A DNA stretch of 64,000 nucleotides, from positions 1 through 64,000 of the forward strand of contig CAADTP010000023.1 of assembly GCA_900751995.1 (NCBI GenBank), written 5' to 3'. This DNA comes from Lachnospiraceae bacterium (GTDB taxonomy: Bacteria; Bacillota; Clostridia; Lachnospirales; Lachnospiraceae). Shown one piece after another: positions 31,936 through 41,781 of this stretch. Under the pieces are notes generated by a model. It saw nothing but the letters and a program-made list of their open reading frames with translations. It had not been told where the DNA came from and ran no database searches. Both the position numbers and the translations under genes were made by a program. The first letter of the stretch is position 1. Every line of letters begins with the position of its first letter.

Positions 31936-32922
31936 ATGCCTTTACAGAATTTTCAATATGATACTATAATGAGAGAATACAGCCGCCGGCAGGCACAGAA
32001 CCACCGTATTCTGGAGGAGCACACAGCCGAAGCCTACGGAAAGATCCCCCGTCTGAAAGAGATCGATGACGAGGTGGCAACTTTAAGTGCTGACAAAGTC
32101 CGTCGCCTTTTAAACGGCGAAGAAAAGGGAACTTCGGATCTGAAGGCAGCCATCCAGGAGCTTTCCGATGAACGGATCACCCTTCTTGTTGCAAACGGCT
32201 TTCCCGGAGACTATCTTGAGATGCCTTACACCTGCCCTGACTGTCAGGATACCGGCTATATCGGCAGCCGAAAATGCACCTGTTTTAAAAAAGCTGAGAT
32301 CGAACTGCTTTATGCACAGTCCAATCTGAATGAAATTCTCGAAAAAGAGAATTTTGACAGCTTTTCATTTGACTATTATTCTGCTACAATAAAAAACGAA
32401 GCCACGGGACTGTCTGCCTTGGAAACAGCCAGACGGGCCTATGACACTGCACAGCGCTTTGTGCAGAACTTCGACCATAAATTTGAAAACCTGTTTTTAT
32501 ATGGTGATACCGGTGTGGGAAAAACCTTTCTTTCACACTGCATCGCCCGAGAGCTTCTCAGATCCACCCACTGTGTCCTGTACTTTTCCGCCTACGATCT
32601 TTTTGATATGATGGCTGCGAATTCTTTTTCCCGAAAAGATACCGGCACAGACGAAGAACTGATCTATGACTGTGATCTTCTGATCATTGATGACCTGGGA
32701 ACGGAGCTTACCAACAGTTTCGTATCTTCACAGCTTTTTCTCTGTCTCAATGAGCGGATCATGCGCAGGAAATCCACGATCATTTCCACGAATCTGACGC
32801 TCAAAAATTTCTCGGATACCTATTCCGAGAGAACATTTTCCCGAATTGCCAGCAACTATCAGATGATATCGTTGATCGGGAAGGACATCCGTATACAGAA
32901 AATATTTTTAGGAGGAAATTAA
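31936..32922 (+). CDS. dnaC: Helicase loader, DnaC/DnaI-like AAA+ ATPase
   Basis: 328 residues. An N-terminal part holds a four-cysteine zinc motif (YTCPDCQDTGYIGSRKCTCF, about 94-113); the AAA+ domain follows with Walker A (GDTGVGKTFLSHCIA, about 193), Walker B (LLIIDDLGTE) and the sensor/arginine region (TERTFSRI-like ending). It loads the DnaB-type helicase together with DnaD. The stop codon is followed one base later by prs. Confidence 0.95.
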   Translation: MPLQNFQYDTIMREYSRRQAQNHRILEEHTAEAYGKIPRLKEIDDEVATLSADKVRRLLNGEEKGTSDLKAAIQELSDERITLLVANGFPGDYLEMPYTCPDCQDTGYIGSRKCTCFKKAEIELLYAQSNLNEILEKENFDSFSFDYYSATIKNEATGLSALETARRAYDTAQRFVQNFDHKFENLFLYGDTGVGKTFLSHCIARELLRSTHCVLYFSAYDLFDMMAANSFSRKDTGTDEELIYDCDLLIIDDLGTELTNSFVSSQLFLCLNERIMRRKSTIISTNLTLKNFSDTYSERTFSRIASNYQMISLIGKDIRIQKIFLGGN

Positions 32923-32923
32923 A

Positions 32924-34108
32924 ATGGCACAGGTAAATACAAAAGATTTTTCCACACTCCCGGTAGGAAGACTTGGACTGATTCCCCTTCAGAGCTGCAG
33001 CTCATTAGGCGCGAAGGTGAATGACTGGCTGGTCAAATGGCGTGCCGAAAGACAGTATCCTGGAATGGACTCCTTTGCATTCGAGGGATACAAGCGCGAT
33101 TCTTACATTATTGACGCCAAAACTCCACGTTTCGGTTCCGGTGAGGGTAAATGCACCATCAACGAATCTGTCCGCGGTGATGATATCTACGTAATGGTAG
33201 ATGTGACAAATTACAGTTTATCCTATCCGATCGGACCTTACACGAATCTTATGTCCCCGGATGATCATTTCCAGGATATGAAGCGTGTTATCGCCGCTGT
33301 AGGCGGAAAAGCCCGCAGAGTCAACGTGATCATGCCATATCTCTATGAGAGTCGCCAGGACAAACGTGTCGGAAGAGAGTCTCTTGACTGTGCCAATGCA
33401 CTTCATGAGCTGATCGATATGGGTGTTGAGAATATCATCACCTTTGATGCACATGATTCCCGTGTACAGAATGCGACTCCTCTTCATGGTTTTGAGACTG
33501 TACAGCCATCCTACCAGTTCATCAAGGCTCTTCTTAATAATGAAAAGGGACTTCATATCGACAAAGATCATTTCATGACGATCAGCCCGGACGAAGGAAG
33601 CATGAACCGTGCAATCTATCTCGCCAATGTCCTCGGTGTTGATATGGGTATGTACTATAAACGTCTGGATTACTCAAGATATGTAAACGGCCGTCATCCG
33701 ATTGCAGCATATGAATTCCTCGGACCAAAGATCGAGGGCAAGGATATGATCCTGATCGATGATATGATCTCCTCCGGTGATACGATCATTAAGATCGCGT
33801 CTCTCCTGAAAGAGAAAGGAGCAGGCAGAGTTTACATCTGCTCTACCTTCGGATTCTTTACCGATGGTCTTGATAAATTTGACGATGCTTACAAGAAGGG
33901 CTACTTCGACAAGCTCCTTACTACTAACCTGGTTTATCAGTCACCGGAGCTTCTTGAGAAGCCATACTACATCAGCTGCGATATGAGTAAATATATTGCT
34001 CTGATCATTGATACGCTGAACCATGATACCTCCGTCAGCCACCTTCTGAATCCGGTAGACAGAATCAAACGCTGCGTAACAAATTACATGAGCCAGCATG
34101 AGAAATAA
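32924..34108 (+). CDS. prs: Ribose-phosphate pyrophosphokinase (long clostridial form)
   Basis: 394 residues, longer than the usual 315. The PRPP synthetase features are present: N-terminal domain with an extended loop, YLYESRQDKRVGRESL (ATP/ribose-5-phosphate region), DAHDSRVQN, and the PRPP loop MILIDDMISSGDTIIK near residue 275. It makes PRPP for nucleotide, His and Trp synthesis. It starts one base after the dnaC stop, preceded by GGAGGAAATT inside dnaC, so replication initiation proteins and PRPP supply are produced from one message. Confidence 0.95.
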   Translation: MAQVNTKDFSTLPVGRLGLIPLQSCSSLGAKVNDWLVKWRAERQYPGMDSFAFEGYKRDSYIIDAKTPRFGSGEGKCTINESVRGDDIYVMVDVTNYSLSYPIGPYTNLMSPDDHFQDMKRVIAAVGGKARRVNVIMPYLYESRQDKRVGRESLDCANALHELIDMGVENIITFDAHDSRVQNATPLHGFETVQPSYQFIKALLNNEKGLHIDKDHFMTISPDEGSMNRAIYLANVLGVDMGMYYKRLDYSRYVNGRHPIAAYEFLGPKIEGKDMILIDDMISSGDTIIKIASLLKEKGAGRVYICSTFGFFTDGLDKFDDAYKKGYFDKLLTTNLVYQSPELLEKPYYISCDMSKYIALIIDTLNHDTSVSHLLNPVDRIKRCVTNYMSQHEK

Positions 34109-34126
34109 ATAAATCATAACGCACGC

Positions 34127-34184
34127 AAAGCGGCTGCACCTTCTGAGAACGATATAACAGTTTCTCAGAAAGCGCAGCCGCTTT
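34127..34184. terminator. Terminator between prs and the YhaN-like gene
   Basis: AAAGCGGCTGC pairs with GCAGCCGCTTT, with TTCTGAGAA/TTTCTCAGAA pairing inside, giving a long hairpin between two converging genes. Confidence 0.8.
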
Positions 34185-34271
34185 ATATTTCTGTAACAGA
34201 CAGATATCCATGATCCGCATCTGCTGTCTGCTTTGCTTTTGATCTTTATGCGGAAATCTTCCTGCAAAAGC

Positions 34272-35819
34272 TCACATAGGAAGCTTCTGATAGGGAATCC
34301 TCTCTTTATCCAGGATCTCCATTTCTCTTTTATGGCAGGTACTTATGATCACCTGTCTGTTTTCTTTATGCAGCCACCTGAGAGCCGCTGCAAGACGTTC
34401 TTCATCATACATGCCAAATACATCATCCAGGATCACAGGGAACGGTTCCTCTTTGCAGAAAAGCTCTCCTGCTGCCATACGAAGGGCAAAATAAATCTGC
34501 TCCAGTGTCCCGCGGCTCAGTCTCTCAATGGATACGATACGCTCCCCTGTGTTCACAGACATATGCAGTGCCTCATCCATCAGAACCTCCTGGTATCTGC
34601 CACCGGTGATCTCACTTAATATCTCAGATGTACGTTTTTTCAGACGGACCCCTACCTGATCCGTAATGTTTCCGGAAAGTGCCTCAATCGTCTCCATAGC
34701 CATATTCAACGCCTGGATCTCCGTTTCCTCCGGAGTGATCACTTCTGTGTTTTCTTCACATTCCGTCAACTCTGCCTGCAGGTTCTCCAGCGCTGTATGC
34801 TTCTCTTCGTAGTCACTGTCCAGACTGTTCCGGTTCCAGGTCAGCTCCTCATGTCTGGAATGCCAGCGCTCTCTCTGACGTTCTCTCTTATTCAGCTCCC
34901 TGCTGAGCCGTATGCGAAAAAACAATGCCGCTACAGAAATCGCCGCAGTTGCCACGCCTGCCAGAACACTGAAAATGACCTGCCCGGAAAAAGCCGCCAG
35001 GCAGCCGGTACCGGCAATCCCACCAAGCAGCACAACTGCCAGAACTGCATCTGTCAGCTCCCGTCTTCTTTTTACACGATCGATCCGAAGCTCAAGAAGA
35101 TCCTCTGTACTCCGTTCTCTGGTCCCTATGTTCATCCCGTCCTGCTGCTGCATGATCCGATCACGCTTCTCATCCAATTCACGGATCTCTCTGCGGATAT
35201 ATTCCATGTTTGCGGAAATCTTTTCTTTTTCCTTTTCCAGCTCCTTTTTTCGCCGGGCCGCTTCTGTCAGATATCCTTTTCTGGACATTTTCAGCATCTG
35301 CATGGCTCGTCCCATGTCAATGGAACTGTCACCGGTTCCCTGATAGCTGGCCATGTAATTCTGCAGTTCACGTACGAGATCTTTTCCTGTAACGCTTTTC
35401 AGCTGTGCCACAGACACCGTATTATCATAAACTGCCTCACTTACATTTCCCAGAATAGTCCCAAGAGCTCCCTGTTCCGCATCCACAAGACTGCCATCAT
35501 CTTCACAGAGAAGCTCTCCCAACTTCTTTTCTTTATAAAAATTCCTGGTAAGACGATACTTCTTCCCCTTACTTGTAAACCACATGATCCCACCATATTC
35601 TGCCGGATTTTCCCATGGTTCATATTTTGTATATGTATCGTTCAGAGCAGCCTTTCCCCGCAGTCTGCGAACGCCGTAAAACATGGAGCGGATAAATGTA
35701 TGTGTGGTAGTTTTTCCACTCTCATTTTCACCGTAAAGTACGTTGATCCCAGGCGAAAGCTCCATATCCTTGGCCCGGATCTTCCCGAAATTTTTTATTT
35801 TTAAACGTCTGATAACCAT
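34272..35819 (-). CDS. SMC/Rad50-like ATPase, YhaN/SbcC type, short form
   Basis: 515 residues. N-terminal half-ATPase with Walker A (YGENESGKTTTHTFIRSMF, about 29-47) and Q-loop region; a shortened coiled coil (about 185-220 and 300-350); between the coils a hydrophobic pair of segments (LTDAVLAVVLLGGIAG...VIFSVLAGVATAAISVAALFF, about 255-297) that look like two membrane helices; then the C-terminal signature (ERLSRGTLEQIYFALRMA) and Walker B (PVILDDVFGMYDEER). The next gene encodes the nuclease partner. Membrane helices between the coils instead of a zinc hook make it YhaN-like. Confidence 0.88.
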   Translation of the reverse strand: MVIRRLKIKNFGKIRAKDMELSPGINVLYGENESGKTTTHTFIRSMFYGVRRLRGKAALNDTYTKYEPWENPAEYGGIMWFTSKGKKYRLTRNFYKEKKLGELLCEDDGSLVDAEQGALGTILGNVSEAVYDNTVSVAQLKSVTGKDLVRELQNYMASYQGTGDSSIDMGRAMQMLKMSRKGYLTEAARRKKELEKEKEKISANMEYIRREIRELDEKRDRIMQQQDGMNIGTRERSTEDLLELRIDRVKRRRELTDAVLAVVLLGGIAGTGCLAAFSGQVIFSVLAGVATAAISVAALFFRIRLSRELNKRERQRERWHSRHEELTWNRNSLDSDYEEKHTALENLQAELTECEENTEVITPEETEIQALNMAMETIEALSGNITDQVGVRLKKRTSEILSEITGGRYQEVLMDEALHMSVNTGERIVSIERLSRGTLEQIYFALRMAAGELFCKEEPFPVILDDVFGMYDEERLAAALRWLHKENRQVIISTCHKREMEILDKERIPYQKLPM

Positions 35820-35846
35820 CTTATGCTATCCTCCTGTGCTGCCCCT

Positions 35847-36908
35847 TTATCGCCGGCTGCCTGTCTCAAGCAATGCCTGAAGCCCATAATACAGCGCCTT
35901 TTTTTCCACGGTATCCATACCCTTTTTGGCCAGAAAATAGCCGATATAATCACCGATCAGAGTACCGCTGTAGCGTTTGTAGAGCTCACCAAGATCATAC
36001 GCCGGCCAGGATTCATCCACAACATCGGTAACATTTCCGAGACTTTTCAGTTTCTCAGGGATCAGAAGAAGATCCGGCGAACGCATTCCCTGAAGAACGA
36101 TCCTGTAGATATTCCTTCCTCCTCTGCGGAAAATCTGGGATTTTACCGCTTCTTCCAGAGATATCTGTGTAGTTTCCTCGTGAAGTGTCATTACCAGCTG
36201 CTGATAGGAACGACAGGCAAAGGGAACGAACTCTGTACGGATCCTTCCGTTGATCAGTCGTCCCTCCATATATCCATGTTCCCCTGTATCATTCCTGTCA
36301 ATGGGCTCCAGAGCCCCGGAAAAGGCCGCCTGGTCACGGATCAGGATCTGCGGCTTGTGGATATGCCCTAACGCCACATAATCGAAGCCTGATGCCGCCA
36401 GAGCTGCTGCACTGAGAGGAATATGCTTCTCATCGCCGCCATGGGCCAGCAGAATATGGATTCCTTCTTTCTGGACAGGGACAGCCTGATCATAAAGTCC
36501 GTCTTTTATTTCCCGGTCATAGTAACTCAGTCCATATACATAGACATCAAGCCTGGGATCTTTAACGCAGGTCAGTTCCCTGCTCCTGAAAAATATAACA
36601 TTGGAATTCCACTCAAACGTATTATAAAAAGAATCTCTGCTTATAAAATCATGATTTCCTGCCATCAGATACACTCTGGTATCCGGGATGGTGGAAAACA
36701 GATAATTTACTTCCTTAAGCTCTCTCATAAGAGGCTGGCGGTGGAACAGATCTCCGGATATAAATAGCAAATCCACCGGATCTTCGCGGATGCCCGCAAT
36801 AACCCGGCGGAAAGTGCTCCAGATTTCTTCCTCCCGCTCTTTGCTCCACGGGCAGCCCCTGTCGGGAACTGCGCCCAGATGCACGTCTGCAAGATGAATA
36901 AATCTCAT
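35847..36908 (-). CDS. Metallophosphoesterase, SbcD/YhaO-type exonuclease
   Basis: 353 residues. Metallophosphatase motifs in order: HLADVHLGA (D-x-H), FISGDLFHR (GD), MAGNHD (GNH), LLAHGGDEKH and YVALGHIHKP (GHIH). This is the Mre11/SbcD fold; the C-terminal part is the capping region seen in YhaO. It is the upstream partner of the SMC-like ATPase gene (27 bp between them), so the two probably form a DNA end-processing complex. Confidence 0.93.
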   Translation of the reverse strand: MRFIHLADVHLGAVPDRGCPWSKEREEEIWSTFRRVIAGIREDPVDLLFISGDLFHRQPLMRELKEVNYLFSTIPDTRVYLMAGNHDFISRDSFYNTFEWNSNVIFFRSRELTCVKDPRLDVYVYGLSYYDREIKDGLYDQAVPVQKEGIHILLAHGGDEKHIPLSAAALAASGFDYVALGHIHKPQILIRDQAAFSGALEPIDRNDTGEHGYMEGRLINGRIRTEFVPFACRSYQQLVMTLHEETTQISLEEAVKSQIFRRGGRNIYRIVLQGMRSPDLLLIPEKLKSLGNVTDVVDESWPAYDLGELYKRYSGTLIGDYIGYFLAKKGMDTVEKKALYYGLQALLETGSRR

Positions 36909-37019
36909 AATGTTCTCCCTTGTGTGTCAGTCACACATATCAATACCTGTTGCAAATTTCTCCCTGCTGTTCTCTGATCTCAGGAGCACAGAACGTCCTG
37001 CTGTGCAAAAGTGTTCTGA

Positions 37020-38411
37020 TCAAAGATCGCAGTTCTTTACAGTTCTCGGGAATGGGATCACGTCACGGATGTTGCCCATACCTGTAAGGTACATGACACA
37101 TCTCTCAAATCCAAGACCAAAGCCGGAATGACGTGTGGAACCATATTTACGAAGATCCAGATAGAAATCGTAATCCTCCGGTTTCAGACCCAGCTCATCC
37201 ATACGTGTTTTCAGCTTGTCGTAGTCATCCTCTCTCTGGCTTCCTCCAATGATCTCTCCGATTCCCGGCACCAGACAGTCCATAGCCGCAACTGTCTTTC
37301 CATCCTCGTTGAGTTTCATGTAGAATGCCTTGATCTCCTTCGGATAATCTGTAACAAATACCGGTCTCTTGTAGACCTGCTCTGTCAGATAGCGCTCATG
37401 CTCTGTCTGAAGATCACATCCCCAGAATACCTTGTAATCAAATTTGTCATTGTTCTTCTCAAGGATCTCAACAGCCTCTGTATAGGTCACATGCGCAAAT
37501 TCAGAATTAAGCACATGGTTCAGTCTGTCAAGAAGCCCCTTGTCAATGAAGGAATTGAAGAAGTTCATTTCCTCCGGTGCATTCTCAAAGACATAACGGA
37601 TCACGTATTTCAGCATAGCCTCTGCAAGCTCCATAGCATCCTGAAGGTCTGCAAACGCACACTCAGGCTCGATCATCCAGAACTCAGCTGCATGGCGGGT
37701 AGTGTTGGAATTCTCAGCACGGAAGGTCGGTCCGAATGTGTAGATATTGCGGAATGCCTGTGCATAAGTCTCTCCGTTCAGCTGTCCGCTTACGGTAAGA
37801 TTTGTCTCCTTTCCGAAGAAATCCTGTGAATAATCAACACTTCCATCCTCTGTCAGCGGAATATTCTTCGGATCCAGTGTTGTTACCTGGAACATCTCTC
37901 CTGCACCTTCACAGTCACTTCCTGTGATCAGCGGTGTATGCACATAGACAAAGCCTCTCTCCTGGAAAAATTTATGGATCGCATATGCACAGAGAGAACG
38001 TACACGAAATACAGCCTGAAAAGTATTTGTTCTCGGTCTTAAATGTGTCATGGTCCTTAAGTATTCAAGACTGTGTCTCTTCTTCTGAAGTGGATAATCC
38101 GGTGCGGAAGCTCCCTCTACAGATATCTCTGTTGCCTGGATCTCAAATGGCTGCTTCGCCTGAGGGGTAGCTACCAGCGTTCCCTTAACAATGATGGCCG
38201 CTCCAACGTTCAGCTTGGAAACCTCTGCGAAATTCTCCATGTTATCGTGATATACGATCTGAAGAGTTTCAAAAAAGCTTCCATCATGAAGTACGATGAA
38301 TCCAAACGCCTTGGAATCACGAACACTTCGTACCCATCCACCTACGGTGATCTCTTTGTCGAGATACTGTTCACGGTTTCTGTAAATCTCTTTCACTGTT
38401 GTCAGTTTCAT
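37020..38411 (-). CDS. asnS: Asparaginyl-tRNA synthetase
   Basis: 463 residues. N-terminal OB-fold anticodon-binding domain (ITVGGWVRSVRDSKAFGFI), then the class II catalytic domain: motif 2 (GPTFRAENSNTTRHAAEFWMIE) and motif 3 (GFGLGFERCVMYLTGMGNIRD). It charges tRNA-Asn. A promoter is present; no T-box leader is seen in the 90 bases available upstream. Confidence 0.97.
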   Translation of the reverse strand: MKLTTVKEIYRNREQYLDKEITVGGWVRSVRDSKAFGFIVLHDGSFFETLQIVYHDNMENFAEVSKLNVGAAIIVKGTLVATPQAKQPFEIQATEISVEGASAPDYPLQKKRHSLEYLRTMTHLRPRTNTFQAVFRVRSLCAYAIHKFFQERGFVYVHTPLITGSDCEGAGEMFQVTTLDPKNIPLTEDGSVDYSQDFFGKETNLTVSGQLNGETYAQAFRNIYTFGPTFRAENSNTTRHAAEFWMIEPECAFADLQDAMELAEAMLKYVIRYVFENAPEEMNFFNSFIDKGLLDRLNHVLNSEFAHVTYTEAVEILEKNNDKFDYKVFWGCDLQTEHERYLTEQVYKRPVFVTDYPKEIKAFYMKLNEDGKTVAAMDCLVPGIGEIIGGSQREDDYDKLKTRMDELGLKPEDYDFYLDLRKYGSTRHSGFGLGFERCVMYLTGMGNIRDVIPFPRTVKNCDL

Positions 38412-38481
38412 AATCTATACCTCATTCCTCATATTCAGGATCACACGTCCCTGCGGACCTCCAAACGTCCGTATCGAATTA

Positions 38482-38510
38482 AGTATAGACTATTCTCATG
38501 GTTCGTGCAA
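38482..38510 (-). promoter_or_regulatory. Promoter of asnS
   Basis: Minus-strand TTGCAC (38505-38510), 17-bp spacer, TATACT (38482-38487), about 70 bp before the start codon. Confidence 0.7.
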
Positions 38511-38552
38511 GGAGTAATTGCCCTGTCGGACAGAAAAATAGCAGGCCGCCGG

Positions 38553-38602
38553 ACAGAAAAATCCCGCCTGGCGGAATGTCTCCGGCAGACGGGATTTTTC
38601 TG
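38553..38602 (-). terminator. Strong terminator of the SGNH hydrolase gene
   Basis: ACAGAAAAATCCCG pairs with CGGGATTTTTCTGT, continuing inside with GCC-GG pairs. Minus strand ends with a TTTTT run within the stem. A 13-base copy of its outer arm (CGGACAGAAAAAT) is repeated at 38527-38539. Confidence 0.85.
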
Positions 38603-38614
38603 TCTGTTATACCA

Positions 38615-40096
38615 TTAATAATAAGATGCGTTGATACTTCCTGTGTTGAGATAAGTAATGCAGTAATAGTAGATCCTCTTGAATGTCTTTGTTGTGTAGT
38701 GAAGTCCATCATCACTGTCAGCGTCTGTGCCATTGTAGGAAGCATTGGTCCCGTAGCCTTTTTTCATAAGTACGCTGTACATATCGATGTACTTGTAATC
38801 CAGAGAAAGACCGGAACGGATCTTGCTGTTGAATTCTCTTACCTGTGCTTCTGTACGGGCGCCTCTTCCTGCTTTTGTGATCATGGTACTGTTGATCGGG
38901 TTTACGGACATATAAAAGAGTTTACAGTTCTTACTTTTCAGTGTGGATGCAATATTGGTCATATAGCTGACATAATTGCCTGCATTTCCCAGGTCATTGA
39001 CACCCAGATTAAAGATAACGGCGATCGGTTTGGAACCTTCTGTTTTGTCGATCTCTTCTATAAGCTGTGCATATCCTGTATCTCTGAACCAGCTCAAGCC
39101 CTTTCCTGGGTTTGCAACAAAAGAAACCCCATTTGTTACAGAACTGCTCATCTGTTTTTTCAGTGTCGCCTGTATTCCTGCAGTACGGGAATCCCCCACA
39201 AAAATAACCTTACTGTACATCATACCGATCGCCGGATGAGCCATCTCATCGGAACTGATGTCCTTCTCCAGTGCACGGTTAAATACCGTCGCATACAGAT
39301 TGGTGTTTTTGCTGATCCGCAGAAGTTCACCGGCTTCATAATCCGGATCTGTGGAAGAACCGGTCCGTCTGGTCTTAGACCAACCCATAAACGTATAACC
39401 TGTCGCATTGGATACAGATGGGAGCTTAAGGTAACCGCCCTTTCCAAGTGTTACTGTCTTCCATACGGTTCCGTTTGCCTTGCGGAGATTTACTTTTACT
39501 GACTGCATCTGTACGGAATAGTATCTGATATTACCGGAGATTTTAATCTTCGTTCCTACTTTTTTTGCAGTAGATGCCTTGCCGTTCTTTGCTGTTGACC
39601 AGCCAAGATTTACATATCCCGATCTGGATGGAACTGCAGGCAATGTGTAATATGTACCCTCTTCTACTTTTTTCTGCAGCTTCTTATATGCGGAATTGGT
39701 GCTTCCATTTCCAAGATAGAAGTTTACGGTATAGTATCTGCTCTTTCTGCGGACCGCATACAGAGTCATATCTTTTCTGACCTTTACGCGGGCACCTGCT
39801 TTATATACCACCTTACTGCTCCCCTTCCGTGTGGTCCATCCGAGATTCTGATATCCCACAGCCTTGGGTACTGCCGGAAGCCGGATCGTAGTATTTAATG
39901 TCACATTCTGTGTCAGTGCGGTATACGTCTTACTTTTGCTGGTACCTGAATTATTATTGAACTTAACGGTATAAACAAGCTTCGCCGCCGACACCTTATG
40001 CGATGCAGCCGGCACAAAGATCAGTGCAGCTGCCACAAGTGCCAGCAAAAGCCATTTTACCTGAAAGGCCTTTCCGGTTTTTTCTCTGTTTTTCAT
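38615..40096 (-). CDS. Secreted SGNH-type hydrolase with InlB-like repeats
   Basis: 493 residues. A signal peptide (basic start, hydrophobic 15-32, cleavage after KVSAA at about 38). Three or four Listeria-Bacteroides (InlB B) repeats follow to about 275 (GYQNLGWTTRKGSS, GYVNLGWSTAKNGK, GYTFMGWSKTRR). The C-terminal 200 residues read as an SGNH hydrolase: block I VIFVGDSRTAG (Ser), block III-like IFNLGVNDLGN (Asn), and near the end DADSDDGLHYTTKTF (Asp-x2-His). Likely a cell-surface esterase or lipase acting on wall polymers or glycans. Own terminator; 55 bp after galT. Confidence 0.85.
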   Translation of the reverse strand: MKNREKTGKAFQVKWLLLALVAAALIFVPAASHKVSAAKLVYTVKFNNNSGTSKSKTYTALTQNVTLNTTIRLPAVPKAVGYQNLGWTTRKGSSKVVYKAGARVKVRKDMTLYAVRRKSRYYTVNFYLGNGSTNSAYKKLQKKVEEGTYYTLPAVPSRSGYVNLGWSTAKNGKASTAKKVGTKIKISGNIRYYSVQMQSVKVNLRKANGTVWKTVTLGKGGYLKLPSVSNATGYTFMGWSKTRRTGSSTDPDYEAGELLRISKNTNLYATVFNRALEKDISSDEMAHPAIGMMYSKVIFVGDSRTAGIQATLKKQMSSSVTNGVSFVANPGKGLSWFRDTGYAQLIEEIDKTEGSKPIAVIFNLGVNDLGNAGNYVSYMTNIASTLKSKNCKLFYMSVNPINSTMITKAGRGARTEAQVREFNSKIRSGLSLDYKYIDMYSVLMKKGYGTNASYNGTDADSDDGLHYTTKTFKRIYYYCITYLNTGSINASYY

Positions 40097-40151
40097 ATAA
40101 ACAAACTCCTCCTGAAATACATATCCATCCCCGGGTGCCTCCGTACTTTTT

Positions 40152-41642
40152 TTACAGAGTATTGATAAATCTCATAAATGCATCCCTGCCCTCTGGTGTG
40201 CATTTATAAACACCGGCATCCTCCAGTACATGAACAAATACATTGCCCACTTCCCTGCGAAGGACTTCCTGGATATTATCTTTATCAAGTTTCTCATATT
40301 TTGGCAGAAATTCTGCAACCCATGCAGCATGTTTCTCGATTTTCTCATTGGAAGCGATGTCCCTGCCGCTTAAAATATATTCTTCAAGAAGCTCCAGCTC
40401 TTCTTTCAGACGTGCCGGAAGAACAGCGAGTCCCATAACTTCGATAAGACCGATATTCTCTTTCTTGATATGATGATAGCATGCATGCGGATGATAAACC
40501 CCCAGCGGATGCTCCTCTGTTGTGATATTGTTACGTAATGTCAGATCCAGTTCAAAGGTATCTCCCACTTTACGTGCGATCGGTGTGATGGTGTTATGCG
40601 GCTCTCCGTCTGTTTCTGCAAAGATAAATGCAGACTCATCCGTATATCCTCTCCAGCCTGCCAGTACATGTGTTGCCAGATCGATCAGTCTCGTCTCGTC
40701 TTTGCTGCGGATACGCAGTACGGAAAGAGGCCATTTTACAATGCCTGCTTCCACATCTTCGTATCCCGGGATCGTCACATGCTTTTCAATCTCTGCCTTC
40801 GCCATGGCAAAGGTGTAATGCCCGCCCTGGAAATGATCGTGGCTGAGGATAGAACCTCCTACGATTGGAAGATCCGCATTGGAGCCAAGGAAATAATGTG
40901 GGAACAGCTTTACAAAATCAAACAGCTTGATAAATGTATTTCTCTCGATCTTCATCGGAGTATGCTGACTGTTAAATACGATACAATGTTCATTGTAGTA
41001 AACATATGGAGAGTACTGGAAGCCCCATGGACTGTCATTGATGGTGATCGGGATGATCCTGTGGTTCTCCCTTGCCGGATGATTGACTCTTCCTGCATAG
41101 CCTTCATTTTCCGGACAAAGCAGACATTTTGGATAGCTGCTGGATTTTACCAGCTTGGCAGCTGCGATAGCCTTTGGGTCTTTTTCCGGCTTGGACAGGT
41201 TGATCGTGATATCGATCTTGCCATATTCGCTGTCTACTGTCCATTTCTGATCTTTTTTTACGCGATAACGTCTGATATAGTTACTGTCCTGACTCAGCTT
41301 ATAAAAATAATCTGTGGCTTTTTCCGGATCTTCTTTATAAGCATCCCAGAATTCTCTCTGCACCTGGGCAGGACGCGGCATCAGACAGTTCATCAGTTTT
41401 GTATCAAAGAGATCTCTGTACACAATACTGTCCTCGATGATGCCCCTCTTTACAGCCTCATCAAGAAGTTCGTTCAAAGTCTCCTCAAGATTGATTTTAG
41501 CATACTCTGTCTCCGGTTCTGTATATTCGCTTTCCCCAAAGGCATCCAGAAGAAGATTGGTTGCATAAATTCTTTCGCATTCCGGAGTAATACCACTCTC
41601 CACCCCATACTGTACCAGTTTTTTAATACTTTCACTTAACAT
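40152..41642 (-). CDS. galT: UDP-glucose--hexose-1-phosphate uridylyltransferase, class II
   Basis: About 496 residues, the length and sequence of the Firmicute GalT2 family, e.g. SYPKCLLCPENEGYAGR, RIIPITINDSPWGFQYSPY, SHDHFQGGHY and the late GVYHPHACYHHIKKENIG block. It exchanges UMP between UDP-glucose and galactose-1-phosphate in the Leloir pathway. ATG 41642 has a GGAAAGGGG site; the frame reaches 41762 but the extra 40 residues have no family match. No galK or galE nearby. Confidence 0.95.
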   Translation of the reverse strand: MLSESIKKLVQYGVESGITPECERIYATNLLLDAFGESEYTEPETEYAKINLEETLNELLDEAVKRGIIEDSIVYRDLFDTKLMNCLMPRPAQVQREFWDAYKEDPEKATDYFYKLSQDSNYIRRYRVKKDQKWTVDSEYGKIDITINLSKPEKDPKAIAAAKLVKSSSYPKCLLCPENEGYAGRVNHPARENHRIIPITINDSPWGFQYSPYVYYNEHCIVFNSQHTPMKIERNTFIKLFDFVKLFPHYFLGSNADLPIVGGSILSHDHFQGGHYTFAMAKAEIEKHVTIPGYEDVEAGIVKWPLSVLRIRSKDETRLIDLATHVLAGWRGYTDESAFIFAETDGEPHNTITPIARKVGDTFELDLTLRNNITTEEHPLGVYHPHACYHHIKKENIGLIEVMGLAVLPARLKEELELLEEYILSGRDIASNEKIEKHAAWVAEFLPKYEKLDKDNIQEVLRREVGNVFVHVLEDAGVYKCTPEGRDAFMRFINTL

Positions 41643-41781
41643 TGATTTTTCCCCTTTCCTGTCGCGCTTTTCCCGGAAAACAGGAACTTTTTTCCTGTTT
41701 TCCGATTTATGCCAAACGGGAACTCCCGTCTTGCCATCCTGCTGTAACCCCATGGCCTTCATCCGGCCTGCTCTGTAAGCA

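Noticed and set aside
38412..38500. T-box leader for asnS
   Set aside because: Only about 70 bases of leader and no T-box core sequence is seen.
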